From Microcella alkalica (GTDB lineage: Bacteria > Actinomycetota > Actinomycetes > Actinomycetales > Microbacteriaceae), in the NCBI RefSeq assembly GCF_014595885.1, contig NZ_JABUKC010000003.1, positions 62,001-126,000 on the forward strand: DNA of 64,000 nucleotides. The letters are read 5' to 3'. Below the pieces are notes generated by a model. That model was not told where the DNA came from and did not search any database. It saw only the letters and a list, made by a program, of their open reading frames with translations. A program made the translations under genes and the position numbers. Positions 8,771 through 16,394 of this stretch are shown here, in pieces. Position 1 is the first letter of the stretch. Each line of letters starts with the position of its first letter.

Positions 8771-9024
8771 CGCACGCCGACACCCCCGCGGCGGATGCTG
8801 CGCCCGCGCCCGTCGTGCGTATCGAGTCGGGGCACCCCACCGACGAGGAGCTCGCCGCCGTGCAGGCCGTGCTCGCGGCGGTGCTCGCGGAGCAGGCCTC
8901 GCTCGGGGCGCCGCGCACCGAGCCTCGGGTCAATCTGTGGCGTCAGGCCGCGCGGGCCCCTCGCGCGGAGGTGCACGCGGGCCCCGGGGCGTGGAGCGCC
9001 TCGCGAGGCCAGCGCGGCTGCTGA
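8767..9024 (+). CDS. accE: Acyl-CoA carboxylase epsilon subunit
   Basis: An 85-residue protein matching the small actinobacterial epsilon subunit that stabilises the AccA-AccD holoenzyme. Visible are [20 protein letters not shown] (residues 20-39, the conserved helix) and the tail [12 protein letters not shown], corresponding to the W-x4-R signature of the family. It begins with a GTG inside the accD stop (GTGA overlap), so expression is tied to accD. A hairpin at 9027-9062 immediately follows. Most of the frame around it is GC shadow; only this segment is the gene. Confidence 0.88.
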   Translation: MTHADTPAADAAPAPVVRIESGHPTDEELAAVQAVLAAVLAEQASLGAPRTEPRVNLWRQAARAPRAEVHAGPGAWSASRGQRGC

Positions 9025-9026
9025 GG

Positions 9027-9062
9027 CCGCACATCGCCCGCGCGCGCGAGCGCGATGTGCGG
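9027..9062 (+). terminator. Hairpin after accDE
   Basis: An 11-bp perfect stem, CCGCACATCGC (9027-9037) with GCGATGTGCGG (9052-9062), starts 3 nt after the accE stop. There is no T tract, as is common for terminators in high-GC actinobacteria. Confidence 0.6.
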
Positions 9063-9328
9063 ATTCCGTCGTGCTGACGACGGATTCCGCATCGACAAGG
9101 GCATGCACGCCCTCGTCCGCTACCCCCGGACGGGGGATGTACCCCGATTCCGCACACATCACCGTTCCACACCCGCGCGAAATGGCCTCAGTCGCCGACC
9201 GGGGTACGAGAATTGTCCCCCAGGTGTCCCCCAAAATGACGACTATGCGGACACGATGGCGACCGGCACTATTGCAGGTAAGCGGTGCGGCTCTCTCTGA
9301 AGACCGCACCACCCTTCACCGGCCGACT

Positions 9329-9440
9329 AGGGTAATCGGCCCGTTGATTGGGGGGCGAGTTAGGTCCATATTCGGGTTGTGGATCTAACTCGATACGTTA
9401 CGAGGGGCCGGAGATGGGTACTCCGGCCCCTCGATCGTTA
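9329..9440 (+). ncRNA. Candidate small structured RNA with own promoter and terminator
   Basis: A TAGGGT box (about 9329-9334) resembles the -10 boxes of known genes in this window. It is followed by a 13-bp stem, CGAGTTAGGTCCA (9356-9368) with TGGATCTAACTCG (9380-9392), interrupted only by one G-U pair. Nine bases later comes a 12-bp perfect stem (9402-9413 with 9421-9432, loop ATGGGTA), which would serve as terminator. The expected transcript is about 95 nt. I do not recognise it as tmRNA, RNase P RNA, SRP RNA or 6C RNA. The last hairpin may simply be a bidirectional terminator, so the RNA gene is a hypothesis. Confidence 0.35.
9402..9432. terminator. Strong hairpin, probable bidirectional terminator
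   Basis: GAGGGGCCGGAG (9402-9413) pairs perfectly with CTCCGGCCCCTC (9421-9432) around a 7-nt loop. It lies 60 nt beyond the end of the leftward kinase operon and at the end of the rightward candidate RNA, so it can serve both directions. Confidence 0.65.
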
Positions 9441-9493
9441 ACGGGCGGTGAGGCCCGTCGAGCGACGTCCCCATCGGGGGCGCTCACGCCGCC

Positions 9494-10549
9494 TCAGCGC
9501 GGAGACACCGCCGACGGCCGGGGGATCTCCATCCAGAGGTCAACCTCGTCGTCCTCGTCGTCCTCCTCCTCGGCCGAGCCGAGGTCGCGCGCCGAGCCGT
9601 CGCCGACGGGCGTGAGCCCCACGACGGTCACCGCCACATCCGAATCCGCGGGTGCCGTGCGAGCGATGATCCGCCGGGCGGTCGTGCCGCCGATCGCCGC
9701 CGCGAGCCGATCGAGCACCTGCTCCCGCTCGGCCGGGTCCATCCCGTCGAGCCCGCCCTCGTCGAAGAGCGTCACCGTCGCACCGCGACGCCGGGCCGCC
9801 ATGACCTCGACGCGCACCGCGTCGTTGAGCAGCTCACGGCCGCGGATCTCGTCGCGGATCGCCGCCTCGAGATAGAGGCACTCGCGCCGCTGCTCGTCGG
9901 TCAGCTCGCCGCCGGAGCGCTCGATCACCTTGAGCATGGGCGCCGCTATCGTCGCGGTCTGGCCCAGCCGGAACTGCCGCTCGTAGAGGTGCGCCTCCTG
10001 CGCCGCCTGCCAGTCGGTGGCCTCCCGCTCGGCCTGGGCGAACCGCTGGGCGTCGAGGGAGGCCTTCGCGAGGGCGCGACTAAGGATGTGCGAGATCGCC
10101 ACCCACGCCGCCGAGCCGATGACGCCGGTGCTGAGCAGCAGTCCCGCGCCGCCCCACCAGATCGTCTGGACGATGAGCAGCGCGATGCCCGTCCACGCGA
10201 ACAGGTGCCGCCGACGCGTGGAAGTGATCGTCATGAGCGTGCCGATCGCGGCGACGTACCAGGTCGCGTAGCCGAGCCCACCCTCGCGCTCGGGGTCGAG
10301 CTGCGGCGTCACGAGCAGCGTCATGCTGACGCAGACGGCGACGTTGAGCGCGGCCATCCAGACCGGCATGCGCTCCGGCTGGCCCGGCAGGAGGCTGATG
10401 GTCGAGGCGAGCGCGTAGAGCGCCATCGCGGCGAGCACAGCGAGCGGGTTAGCGGGGATCGCGATCGTGTAGAGCCCGAGCACGATGTGGTAGCCGGAGA
10501 ACAGCGCCGCCATCGTCACGATGAGCGAGCGGGGCACGCCGATCCTCAT
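9494..10549 (-). CDS. Membrane protein, degenerate kinase-like third partner of a two-component operon
   Basis: 351 residues. The first half has about five or six membrane segments (residues 8-175), arranged like the sensor of the kinase encoded next to it. This is followed by a helical stretch (residues 180-215) and a cytoplasmic domain containing QRRECLYLEAAIRDEIRG and GATVTLFDEGG, ending in a very acidic tail (SAEEEDDEDDEVDLW). It has neither the phospho-accepting His box nor the N and G boxes of a working HATPase, so it is probably not an active kinase. The ATG at 10549 overlaps the kinase stop (ATGA). It could be a regulatory subunit or a decayed paralogue; I know no named family for it. 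Confidence 0.7.
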   Translation of the reverse strand: MRIGVPRSLIVTMAALFSGYHIVLGLYTIAIPANPLAVLAAMALYALASTISLLPGQPERMPVWMAALNVAVCVSMTLLVTPQLDPEREGGLGYATWYVAAIGTLMTITSTRRRHLFAWTGIALLIVQTIWWGGAGLLLSTGVIGSAAWVAISHILSRALAKASLDAQRFAQAEREATDWQAAQEAHLYERQFRLGQTATIAAPMLKVIERSGGELTDEQRRECLYLEAAIRDEIRGRELLNDAVRVEVMAARRRGATVTLFDEGGLDGMDPAEREQVLDRLAAAIGGTTARRIIARTAPADSDVAVTVVGLTPVGDGSARDLGSAEEEDDEDDEVDLWMEIPRPSAVSPR

Positions 10550-11826
10550 CGCGTCCCCTCGATCGTCGGCGACGCGGCGTCGAGCTCCGCAGCCCCGTCG
10601 AGCGGCGCCATCACGACAGGCCAGCGCAGCGTGATGACCGTGCCCGCCCCGGGCGCGGAGCGCACCTCGGCGCGGCCGCCGGCGTTCGCGACGCGCTCGA
10701 TGATCGAGCGCCGCACGCCGAGCCGCTCCCCCGGCACCTGGTCGAGGTCGAAGCCGACACCGGCGTCGCCCACCTCGATCTCGATCGCACCGCCCTGCAC
10801 GCCCGAGACGCGCAGCCAGCGCTTCACCTCGTGACCGCCGCCGTGCTGGAGGGAGTTGACCATCGCCTGCACCGCGGCGGAGTAGAGCGCCTCGGCCTGC
10901 GCCGCCGGCAGGATGCGAGTGTCGAGCGAGCGCACGCGGATCGAGAACGGCGCCGAGAGCTCGCGCGCCGCCGTGACGATGCGGTCGGCGACCTGCCGGA
11001 ACCGCACGGTGCTGCCGTCGTCGGGAGTCGCGAGGGCCGCCTCCTCCAGATGCCGCATGGCATTGCCCGCCATGGTCGCGGCGAGCTGCTTCTCCTCCGC
11101 CGACTCCGCCCGCGCAGCCGAGAGGAACGTGGTCAGCACGCTGTCGTGCACGATCGCGTCGACGTGGACGCGCTCGACTTCGGTGGCGTGCTGCCGCACC
11201 GCGTGCGAGTACCGGTCGAGCGCCATGCCCTGCGCGTCGTCGACCGAGGTGGAGGCCGCGCGCGTCATCGTGATGATGACGAGCACCGCACCGCCGAGGA
11301 TGACGGCATAGACGGCGTTGAACAGCCCGAGCTCCCACGGCCCGTCGCCGCCCCACGGGGTCGCCCGGATGATGCCGTAGATGAAGGGCACGACGAAGAG
11401 GTAGACGAGCGCGCCGCGCACGCTCAGCCCGATCGCAGCGCTCGCGGTGGCGACCGTCGTCAGCAGGTACAGCCAGTGATCGCCCTCCTGCGGCTGCGAG
11501 GGATCGGCGAGGAAGAACGGCCAGGTCAGCAGGGCGAGCACGTAGACGACGGCGACCGCGCGGTGGGCGCCGACCACGAAGCGTTTGACCGTCGAGCACA
11601 GCAGCGACAGCAGCAGCGAGCCGTACATCGCACCGACGGCGAGCGCCGACCACACCGGCTGGCCGAGCGAGTACTGCGGCAGCACGAGCAGCAGGGCCTG
11701 CAGGCCGAAGACCACGCCGAACCAGGCGACCGAGCGCGACAGCACGGTGTCGACCCGTTTGCGGCTGATCGGCTGTCGCGGCAGCTTGGCCGCGGAGGGA
11801 GCCGGGTCAGGCCGGCTCATCGCCAT
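10546..11826 (-). CDS. Sensor histidine kinase
   Basis: 426 residues. The membrane sensor (residues 30-190) has about six segments. A linker with VDAIVHDSVLTTFL follows, in which His227 is the probable phospho-acceptor, in an HDSVL context like that of NarL-partner kinases. Then comes a C-terminal HATPase with MVNSLQHGGG (N box), GDAGVGFD (G1 box) and GAGTVITLRWP. Partner: the LuxR-type regulator gene upstream, whose end overlaps this start. ATGs at 11826 and 11820 are both possible; neither has a strong ribosome binding site, in keeping with coupling to the regulator. The signal sensed is unknown. Confidence 0.85.
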   Translation of the reverse strand: MAMSRPDPAPSAAKLPRQPISRKRVDTVLSRSVAWFGVVFGLQALLLVLPQYSLGQPVWSALAVGAMYGSLLLSLLCSTVKRFVVGAHRAVAVVYVLALLTWPFFLADPSQPQEGDHWLYLLTTVATASAAIGLSVRGALVYLFVVPFIYGIIRATPWGGDGPWELGLFNAVYAVILGGAVLVIITMTRAASTSVDDAQGMALDRYSHAVRQHATEVERVHVDAIVHDSVLTTFLSAARAESAEEKQLAATMAGNAMRHLEEAALATPDDGSTVRFRQVADRIVTAARELSAPFSIRVRSLDTRILPAAQAEALYSAAVQAMVNSLQHGGGHEVKRWLRVSGVQGGAIEIEVGDAGVGFDLDQVPGERLGVRRSIIERVANAGGRAEVRSAPGAGTVITLRWPVVMAPLDGAAELDAASPTIEGTR

Positions 11827-12484
11827 CGTTGTCGAGCCCCGGCAGGATGCCGTCCTCCACGGCGCGGCGCAGCAGGTCGACCTTCGTCGGGGCGGGCCTG
11901 CCGACCTCCACGTACTTCGCGCGGATCCGGTCGAGGTACTCGCGCGCCGTCGAGTAACCGATGCCCAGCTGCTGCGCGGCGAGCTTGAGCGGTAGGCCGG
12001 AGGCGTAGAGGTGCAGGATCTCGCGCTCGCGCCGGCCGAGCTGCGCCTTCGCGAAATCGCGGTCGGCGTCGATCGCGCTCGCCCACTCCAGGTTGTTGAG
12101 CACCTCGCCCCGCGCGACCGTCTCGGCCGCCGCGATGACCGTCTTCGTCGCCGACGACTTCGGGATGACGCCGGCGGCGCCGGCGGCGAGCGCCTCCCGC
12201 ACGCTCGCGACGCGGTCGGCGATCGAGTGCACGAGCACGGCGGACCCCGTGGCCTGCACCGCCTTGACGTTCTCGGTCACGCTCGAGCCGTCGCCGAGCG
12301 AGAGGTCGAGCACGACCACGTCGACCTCACGGGCGCCGAGGCCCTCGACGAACTCGGGCACGGTGGCCGCGGCGAGCACGAAGTCGAAGCCGGCGTTCGT
12401 GAAGGCCGCCTGCAGGCCGAGGCGGACCGACTCGTGGTCGTCGACCACGGCGATCCGGACCTTCTTCCCCTGCGGTGCGACCAC
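11807..12484 (-). CDS. Response regulator, LuxR/NarL-type
   Basis: 225 residues. The receiver domain (residues 8-125) has acidic Asp15/Asp16, phospho-accepting Asp60 in VVVLDLSLGDG and the conserved Lys in GVIPKSS. The output is a helix-turn-helix in the C-terminal third (LGRREREILHLYASG, then KLAAQQLGIGYSTAREYL). The latter differs from the usual LuxR signature by using YSTAREY in the recognition helix. GTG start at 12484 with GGGGGAA 13-18 nt upstream. A TAGCAT box near 12555 on the minus strand may be the operon promoter. It is the first gene of a three-gene operon with the kinase and the third membrane partner. Targets are unknown. Confidence 0.85.
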   Translation of the reverse strand: MVAPQGKKVRIAVVDDHESVRLGLQAAFTNAGFDFVLAAATVPEFVEGLGAREVDVVVLDLSLGDGSSVTENVKAVQATGSAVLVHSIADRVASVREALAAGAAGVIPKSSATKTVIAAAETVARGEVLNNLEWASAIDADRDFAKAQLGRREREILHLYASGLPLKLAAQQLGIGYSTAREYLDRIRAKYVEVGRPAPTKVDLLRRAVEDGILPGLDNDGDEPA

Positions 12485-12625
12485 GACGCGCTGTTCCCCC
12501 TGTGCCGATCAAGCCCCGAGCGGTGGGGCGCACCGTCGGGCTGCGGTGCTCGCCCCCATGCTAGTCGGCACGAGCGCCCGCACGACCGTATCGGCGCGCC
12601 GCCGGGGAGCGCCCGCCCCCACCGC

Positions 12626-13858
12626 TCAGTCGCGCACGAGCGACGCGACCGCCTCCACATGGTGCGTGTGCGGGAAGAGATCGAAGGCCCGCAGGCCTGC
12701 CAGCCGATAGCCGTGCTCGGCGGCGAGCGCGACATCCCGGGCGAGGGCGACGGGGTCGCACGCGACGTAGACCAGCTGCGCGGGCTTCAGTCGGCCGAGC
12801 GCCCCCATGACCTCGGTGCCCGCACCCGAGCGGGGCGGGTCGAGCACGACCGTCGCCGCCCGCAGCCGCGCGCGCTCGGCGGCCGAGGCGCTCGCCTCGA
12901 GCTCGCGCAGGAAGCGGTCGACGCGCGCGGTCACCGCGGCGGCGCCCACCCACTCGGCCAGGTTCTCGGCGGCGTGCTCCGTGGCCCGCTCATCAGCCTC
13001 GACGGTCGTGATGCGGGTCGCCGGCCCGAACCGGTCGCCGACCGCCGCCGCGAGCAGGCCGACGCCGCCGTAGAGGTCGAGGTTCGCCGCGCGCGGGTCG
13101 AAGATCGCGTCGTCGATCGCCGCCTGCACGGCCGCCGTGAGGGCCGCGGGCGCCTCGCGGTGCACCTGCCAGAAGCCCGTGTCGTCGAGGCGGAACGTGC
13201 GCTCGCCGACCCGCTCGGTGATGATGCTCGGCTTCTGCTCGCCGAGCACGAGCCGGGCATCCCCCACGGTGGGCGCGAGCACGTCGACCGTCGGCAGCCC
13301 GACGAAGCGCTCGGCGAAGGGGATCGCGGCCTGCACGGCGGGCGAGGCGAGCGGGGCATCCGTGACCGGGATCACCGTGTGCGAGCGGCTCGCCATCGGC
13401 CCGATGCGGCCCTCGTCGTCGACGTGCAGGCGGATGCGCGTGCGCCACCCCAGCCCGTTCGCGGCGTGATCGCCGGGCAGCTGCTCGACGCGCACCTCGC
13501 TCGACAGCCCCGCCATGCGCTGTAGGGCCTCGGCGAGCACCTGACGCTTCAGCTCGCGCTGGTGGCTGAGCGCGATGTGACCGAACTCGGCCCCGCCGGC
13601 GCGCTGCCGCGGATCCCGGTCGATGCTCGCCGCCGCCCAGACGTGCTCGCGGCGATGCTCGCTCGCCTCGAGCACCTCGACGGCGTCGGCGCGCCAGAAG
13701 CTCTTCTTACGGTCGTCGCTGATGCGCGCGCGCACCCGCTCGCCCGGGATCGCGTCCGAGACGAAGACCACGCGCCCGTCGAGCCGGCCCACGGCGATGC
13801 CGCCGTGCGCGATGCGATCGACCGACAGCTCGACCTCGCGGCCCACGTTCTCACCCAT
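12626..13858 (-). CDS. Class I SAM-dependent RNA uracil-5-methyltransferase (TrmA/RumA type)
   Basis: 410 residues. An N-terminal TRAM domain (residues 1-60, with VDRIAHGGIAVGRLDGRVVFV) binds RNA. The C-terminal Rossmann domain binds S-adenosylmethionine (LDLYGGVGLLAAAVGDRFG near residue 260). The catalytic part is seen as VVLDPPRSGAG and VYVACDPVALARD, where the Cys is the nucleophile that attacks uracil C6, and HTHHVEAVASL closes the protein. Cysteines for the 4Fe-4S cluster of RumA are not apparent in the N-terminal half. The probable product is m5U in 23S rRNA or tRNA; the exact position cannot be assigned. ATG at 13858, transcribed divergently from maf. Confidence 0.88.
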   Translation of the reverse strand: MGENVGREVELSVDRIAHGGIAVGRLDGRVVFVSDAIPGERVRARISDDRKKSFWRADAVEVLEASEHRREHVWAAASIDRDPRQRAGGAEFGHIALSHQRELKRQVLAEALQRMAGLSSEVRVEQLPGDHAANGLGWRTRIRLHVDDEGRIGPMASRSHTVIPVTDAPLASPAVQAAIPFAERFVGLPTVDVLAPTVGDARLVLGEQKPSIITERVGERTFRLDDTGFWQVHREAPAALTAAVQAAIDDAIFDPRAANLDLYGGVGLLAAAVGDRFGPATRITTVEADERATEHAAENLAEWVGAAAVTARVDRFLRELEASASAAERARLRAATVVLDPPRSGAGTEVMGALGRLKPAQLVYVACDPVALARDVALAAEHGYRLAGLRAFDLFPHTHHVEAVASLVRD

Positions 13859-13953
13859 GCCGCCAGCCTACGGGCCGGGCCCGCGGCGCCTCGCGGGGTG
13901 CGGCGCCTCGCGGCGGCGTGCGACGCCTCGCGCGCCTTCTCGCGGCCGCCGCC

Positions 13954-13959
13954 TAGCAT
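13954..13959 (+). promoter_or_regulatory. -10 box TAGCAT of maf, leaderless
   Basis: TAGCAT ends 6 nt before the GTG start at 13966. There is no ribosome binding site in between. Confidence 0.5.
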
Positions 13960-13965
13960 CGGGGC

Positions 13966-14610
13966 GTGCGCCTCATCCTCGCCTCCACCTCGCCCGCCCG
14001 CCTCGCGACGCTGCGCGCGGTCGGCATCGAACCGCTCGCCCTCGCACCGCTCGTCGACGAGGATGCCGCGGTCGCCGCCGCCGGTCCGCTCGGCGCCGCC
14101 GAGATGGTGCAGCTGCTGGCCCGCCTCAAGGCCGAGGCCGTGCTCGACCCGGAGGTCACCGCCGCCGCGGGCCTGTCGCCCGCCGATCTGGACGGGTTCA
14201 TCCTCGGCGGCGACTCGGCGTTCGAGCTCGACGGCACCGTGTTCGGCAAGCCGCACGAGCCGCACGTCGCGCGCGAGCGCTGGCTCGCCCAGCGCGGGCG
14301 CAGCGGCGTGCTGCACTCGGGGCACTGGCTCATCGACCACCGAGGCGGGCGCGTTCGCGGCGCCGTCGGCCGCGCCTCGAGCGCCGTCGTGCACTTCGCC
14401 GACGACATCGAGGATTCGGAGATCGACGCCTACATCGCCACCGGTGAGCCCCTCAAGGTCGCGGGGGCGTTCACGATCGATTCGAAGGGCGCGGGCTTCA
14501 TCGACCGCATCGAGGGCGACCCGCACACGGTCGTCGGGCTGTCGGTGCCGCTCGTGCGCAAGCTCGTGCACGAGCTCGGCGGGCGGTGGACGGAGCTCTG
14601 GAACCGCTAG
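13966..14610 (+). CDS. maf: Maf-family nucleotide pyrophosphatase
   Basis: 214 residues. Maf proteins hydrolyse non-canonical or modified nucleoside triphosphates (dTTP/UTP/pseudo-UTP type) to monophosphates, a house-cleaning role. Visible are the N-terminal P-loop-like LILASTSPARLATLR (residues 3-17), the catalytic region GGDSAFELDG, and KVAGAFTIDSKGAGFIDRIEG with VGLSVPLV near the end. The GTG start at 13966 lies 6 nt after a TAGCAT box, so the mRNA is probably leaderless. In several actinobacteria maf sits between accDE and the biotin carboxylase gene; here the same order is kept with extra genes inserted. Confidence 0.92.
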   Translation: MRLILASTSPARLATLRAVGIEPLALAPLVDEDAAVAAAGPLGAAEMVQLLARLKAEAVLDPEVTAAAGLSPADLDGFILGGDSAFELDGTVFGKPHEPHVARERWLAQRGRSGVLHSGHWLIDHRGGRVRGAVGRASSAVVHFADDIEDSEIDAYIATGEPLKVAGAFTIDSKGAGFIDRIEGDPHTVVGLSVPLVRKLVHELGGRWTELWNR

Positions 14611-14647
14611 GCGCGCCGCGACGCTCGACGCTCGCGAGGGGGCCGGC

Positions 14648-15752
14648 TCACCCGCCGTCCACGCGGCGGCGGGCGAACGCCGCGAGGGGCTCGGGCAGCG
14701 TGGGAACGAGCATCCGGTAGCGGTCGACCGCGCGGTGGCGCTCGCCGCGCTGCCAGTCCAGGTCGGCGAGCGCGAGCGACGCATCGCGGCGCGAGGCCGG
14801 CATGCCCTCGCGCTCGAGCGTCTCGAGCTCGTCGACGACCGCAGCCACGTCGCCGCCCCCGCGCAGCAGCAACCGCCCCCGAGCGACCGCGGCCGCGACG
14901 CGCGCCGCGCTCGAGGGCCGCAGAGCGACGAGCCGCTCGTGCAGCGTCACGATCGCCGCCCAGTCGGTCGCCTCGACACGGGGGGCGGCGACGTGGAGGG
15001 CGGCGATCGACGCCTCGAGCGCGAATCGCCCGCCCGAGCCCGCCGTGCGCGCGGCGCGCGAGGAGCACGACGGCGGTGAGCGCCGCCGCCTCGGGGTCGT
15101 CGGGCTGGTCGCGCTCAGCCGCGACGGCGAGCGTGAGCGCGCTGCGCCCCAAGTCGTCGGTCGCGTCGCTGGGCCGCAGCGCGTCGCGCTGACCGACCGC
15201 GTGGACGGCCGCGATGCACTCCAGGACGCCCGGCAGACGGGGAGCCCGCTCGGCGCGATCGGGCACGCGGAAGGCGCCCACGGCATCCGCCAGACCGCGC
15301 TTGGCGCGCGTCAGTCGCGCCGCCGCCGCTCGCGGATCGATGCCGAGATGCCAGGCGATGCGCGCGGTGTCGAGCCCGCACACGAGCCGCAGGGCGAGCA
15401 CGAGCCGGCCCCCGGCACCGATCGCCGGGTCGCACGCGACGTGGAGGAGCGCGAGCCGGTCGTCGACGGCGTGCGCGTGAGCGCGGTCGGCGTCGCGCTC
15501 GCTCGCGCGCAGCTCCAGCTCGGGCAGGGCGCGCTCGCGCACGGCGCTGCGGCGTACGAGGTCGACGTGGAGCCGGCGCCCCACGGTCGTGCACCAGGCC
15601 ACGAGGTCGTCGATCTCGCCCTCGTGCGCGACGGCGCGCGCGAAGGCCTCGGCCGCGAGCTCCTCGCCCAGGTCGATCGAGCCCGAGTGCGCTGACAGCT
15701 GGCGCACGACGCTCGGCCATGCGCGGCGGAAGTCGAGATCGGCCGGGCGCAC
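14648..15752 (-). pseudogene. ECF42-type RNA polymerase sigma factor, frameshifted
   Basis: From a GTG at 15752 the reading frame gives a sigma-70 region 2 and region 4 protein (FRRAWPSVVRQLSAHSG, TTVGRRLHVDLVRR, LALRLVCGLDTARIAWHLG) followed by the start of the C-terminal extension (PDDPEAAALTAVVLLARRA). Near 15030-15060 the homology jumps to another frame, which continues as GRFALEASIAALHVAAP and TDWAAIVTLHERLVAL to a stop at 14648. The linker of about 30 residues normally found between the two parts is also missing, so a deletion plus frameshift is likely rather than one miscalled base. The matching DGPF/YCII protein gene lies just upstream, the usual partner of ECF42 sigma factors. Confidence 0.75.
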
Positions 15753-15807
15753 GCGCCCATCGTGGCACGCGGCACCCGGCACGACGAGTGCTCGGCGATC
15801 GAGGAGA

Positions 15808-16185
15808 TCAGCCGCCGTCGAAGGGGAAGATCTTCCGCCACTCGATATGGCCGCCCGTCGGGATGAGCACGGCAAGCTGCCGAGCGACCTCCTCGTCGGC
15901 CTCGACGAGGTAGTAGCCCGTGATGACCTCGTCGCTCTCGATGCTCGCCCCGTCGGTCCACACGGCCTCGGCGAGCTCGCGCCCCTCCGGTCCGGGCTTC
16001 ACGGTGCCGCCATGGCGACGGTGATGCAGCGCGTTGCCGCCGACGATGCGGGCGCCGAGCTCCTCAGCGCGCCTCTCGAACGAGGCGAACTCCGGGAACT
16101 CCGCCTCGATCCGTTCGGGGTTGCCGACGTACGCGTCGGAATCCCAATCCGGCTCGACGATCATGAACAGATACTGGTCGGCCAT
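15808..16185 (-). CDS. YCII/DGPF-domain protein
   Basis: 125 residues of the YCII-related (DGPF) family, small alpha-beta proteins that accompany ECF42 sigma factors. The family core is seen as YLFMIVEPDWD (residues 5-15), LGARIVGGNALH and WTDGASIESDEVITGYYLVEA. In the last, the normal DGPF tetrapeptide reads DGAS. ATG at 16185 with GAGAGG about 9 nt upstream. It is transcribed toward the broken sigma factor gene, 55 nt away, so the two formed an operon. Its biochemical role is not established for the family. Confidence 0.8.
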   Translation of the reverse strand: MADQYLFMIVEPDWDSDAYVGNPERIEAEFPEFASFERRAEELGARIVGGNALHHRRHGGTVKPGPEGRELAEAVWTDGASIESDEVITGYYLVEADEEVARQLAVLIPTGGHIEWRKIFPFDGG

Positions 16186-16380
16186 CGCCGTGTCCTCTCC
16201 ATCGCGGACTGCGCGGATCGGCAGTCTCCCATGGAAGACGCGCGCGGTGGCGCGGAATCGACACGAGCGCCGCGAGATCTGCGCTAAGCCGGTGCCGAGC
16301 ATCCGCCCTCTGGGCTCTTCTCCAATCGATCGACGCCGCTTCTGTGAGAATGGGCCAAACGGGGGGTGCGCGACGGCCCC

Positions 16381-16386
16381 TAGGGT
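16381..16386 (+). promoter_or_regulatory. -10 box TAGGGT of the acyl-CoA carboxylase alpha gene
   Basis: TAGGGT lies 8 nt before the ATG at 16395, leaving a leader of at most one or two nucleotides. Confidence 0.6.
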
Positions 16387-16394
16387 AGAGAACC

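Larger units (their letters stand above)
9063..9493. other. Convergent intergenic region with several hairpins
   Basis: About 430 bases between convergent transcripts, visibly poorer in GC than the flanks and without a convincing gene. From left to right it holds: a hairpin CCGTCGT/ACGACGG (9066-9083); a CCCCC/GGGGG hairpin near 9123-9136; a direct repeat of GTCCCCCA near 9215-9233; a GGTGCGG/CCGCACC hairpin near 9283-9309; then the candidate RNA element at 9329-9432. An open frame from 9236 (MTTMRTRWRPALL...) ends inside the hairpins and has no recognised domain. Confidence 0.4.

Noticed and set aside
9055-9300. Possible small gene (81 codons, MCGFRRADDG...) downstream of accE
   Set aside because: It starts inside the accE terminator hairpin, has no ribosome binding site and no recognisable domain, and crosses several hairpins.
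14640-15760. Treating the sigma factor frameshift as a simple sequencing error
   Set aside because: The linker of about 30 residues is also missing at the same place, so one miscalled base cannot restore a normal protein; kept as a pseudogene with that caveat.
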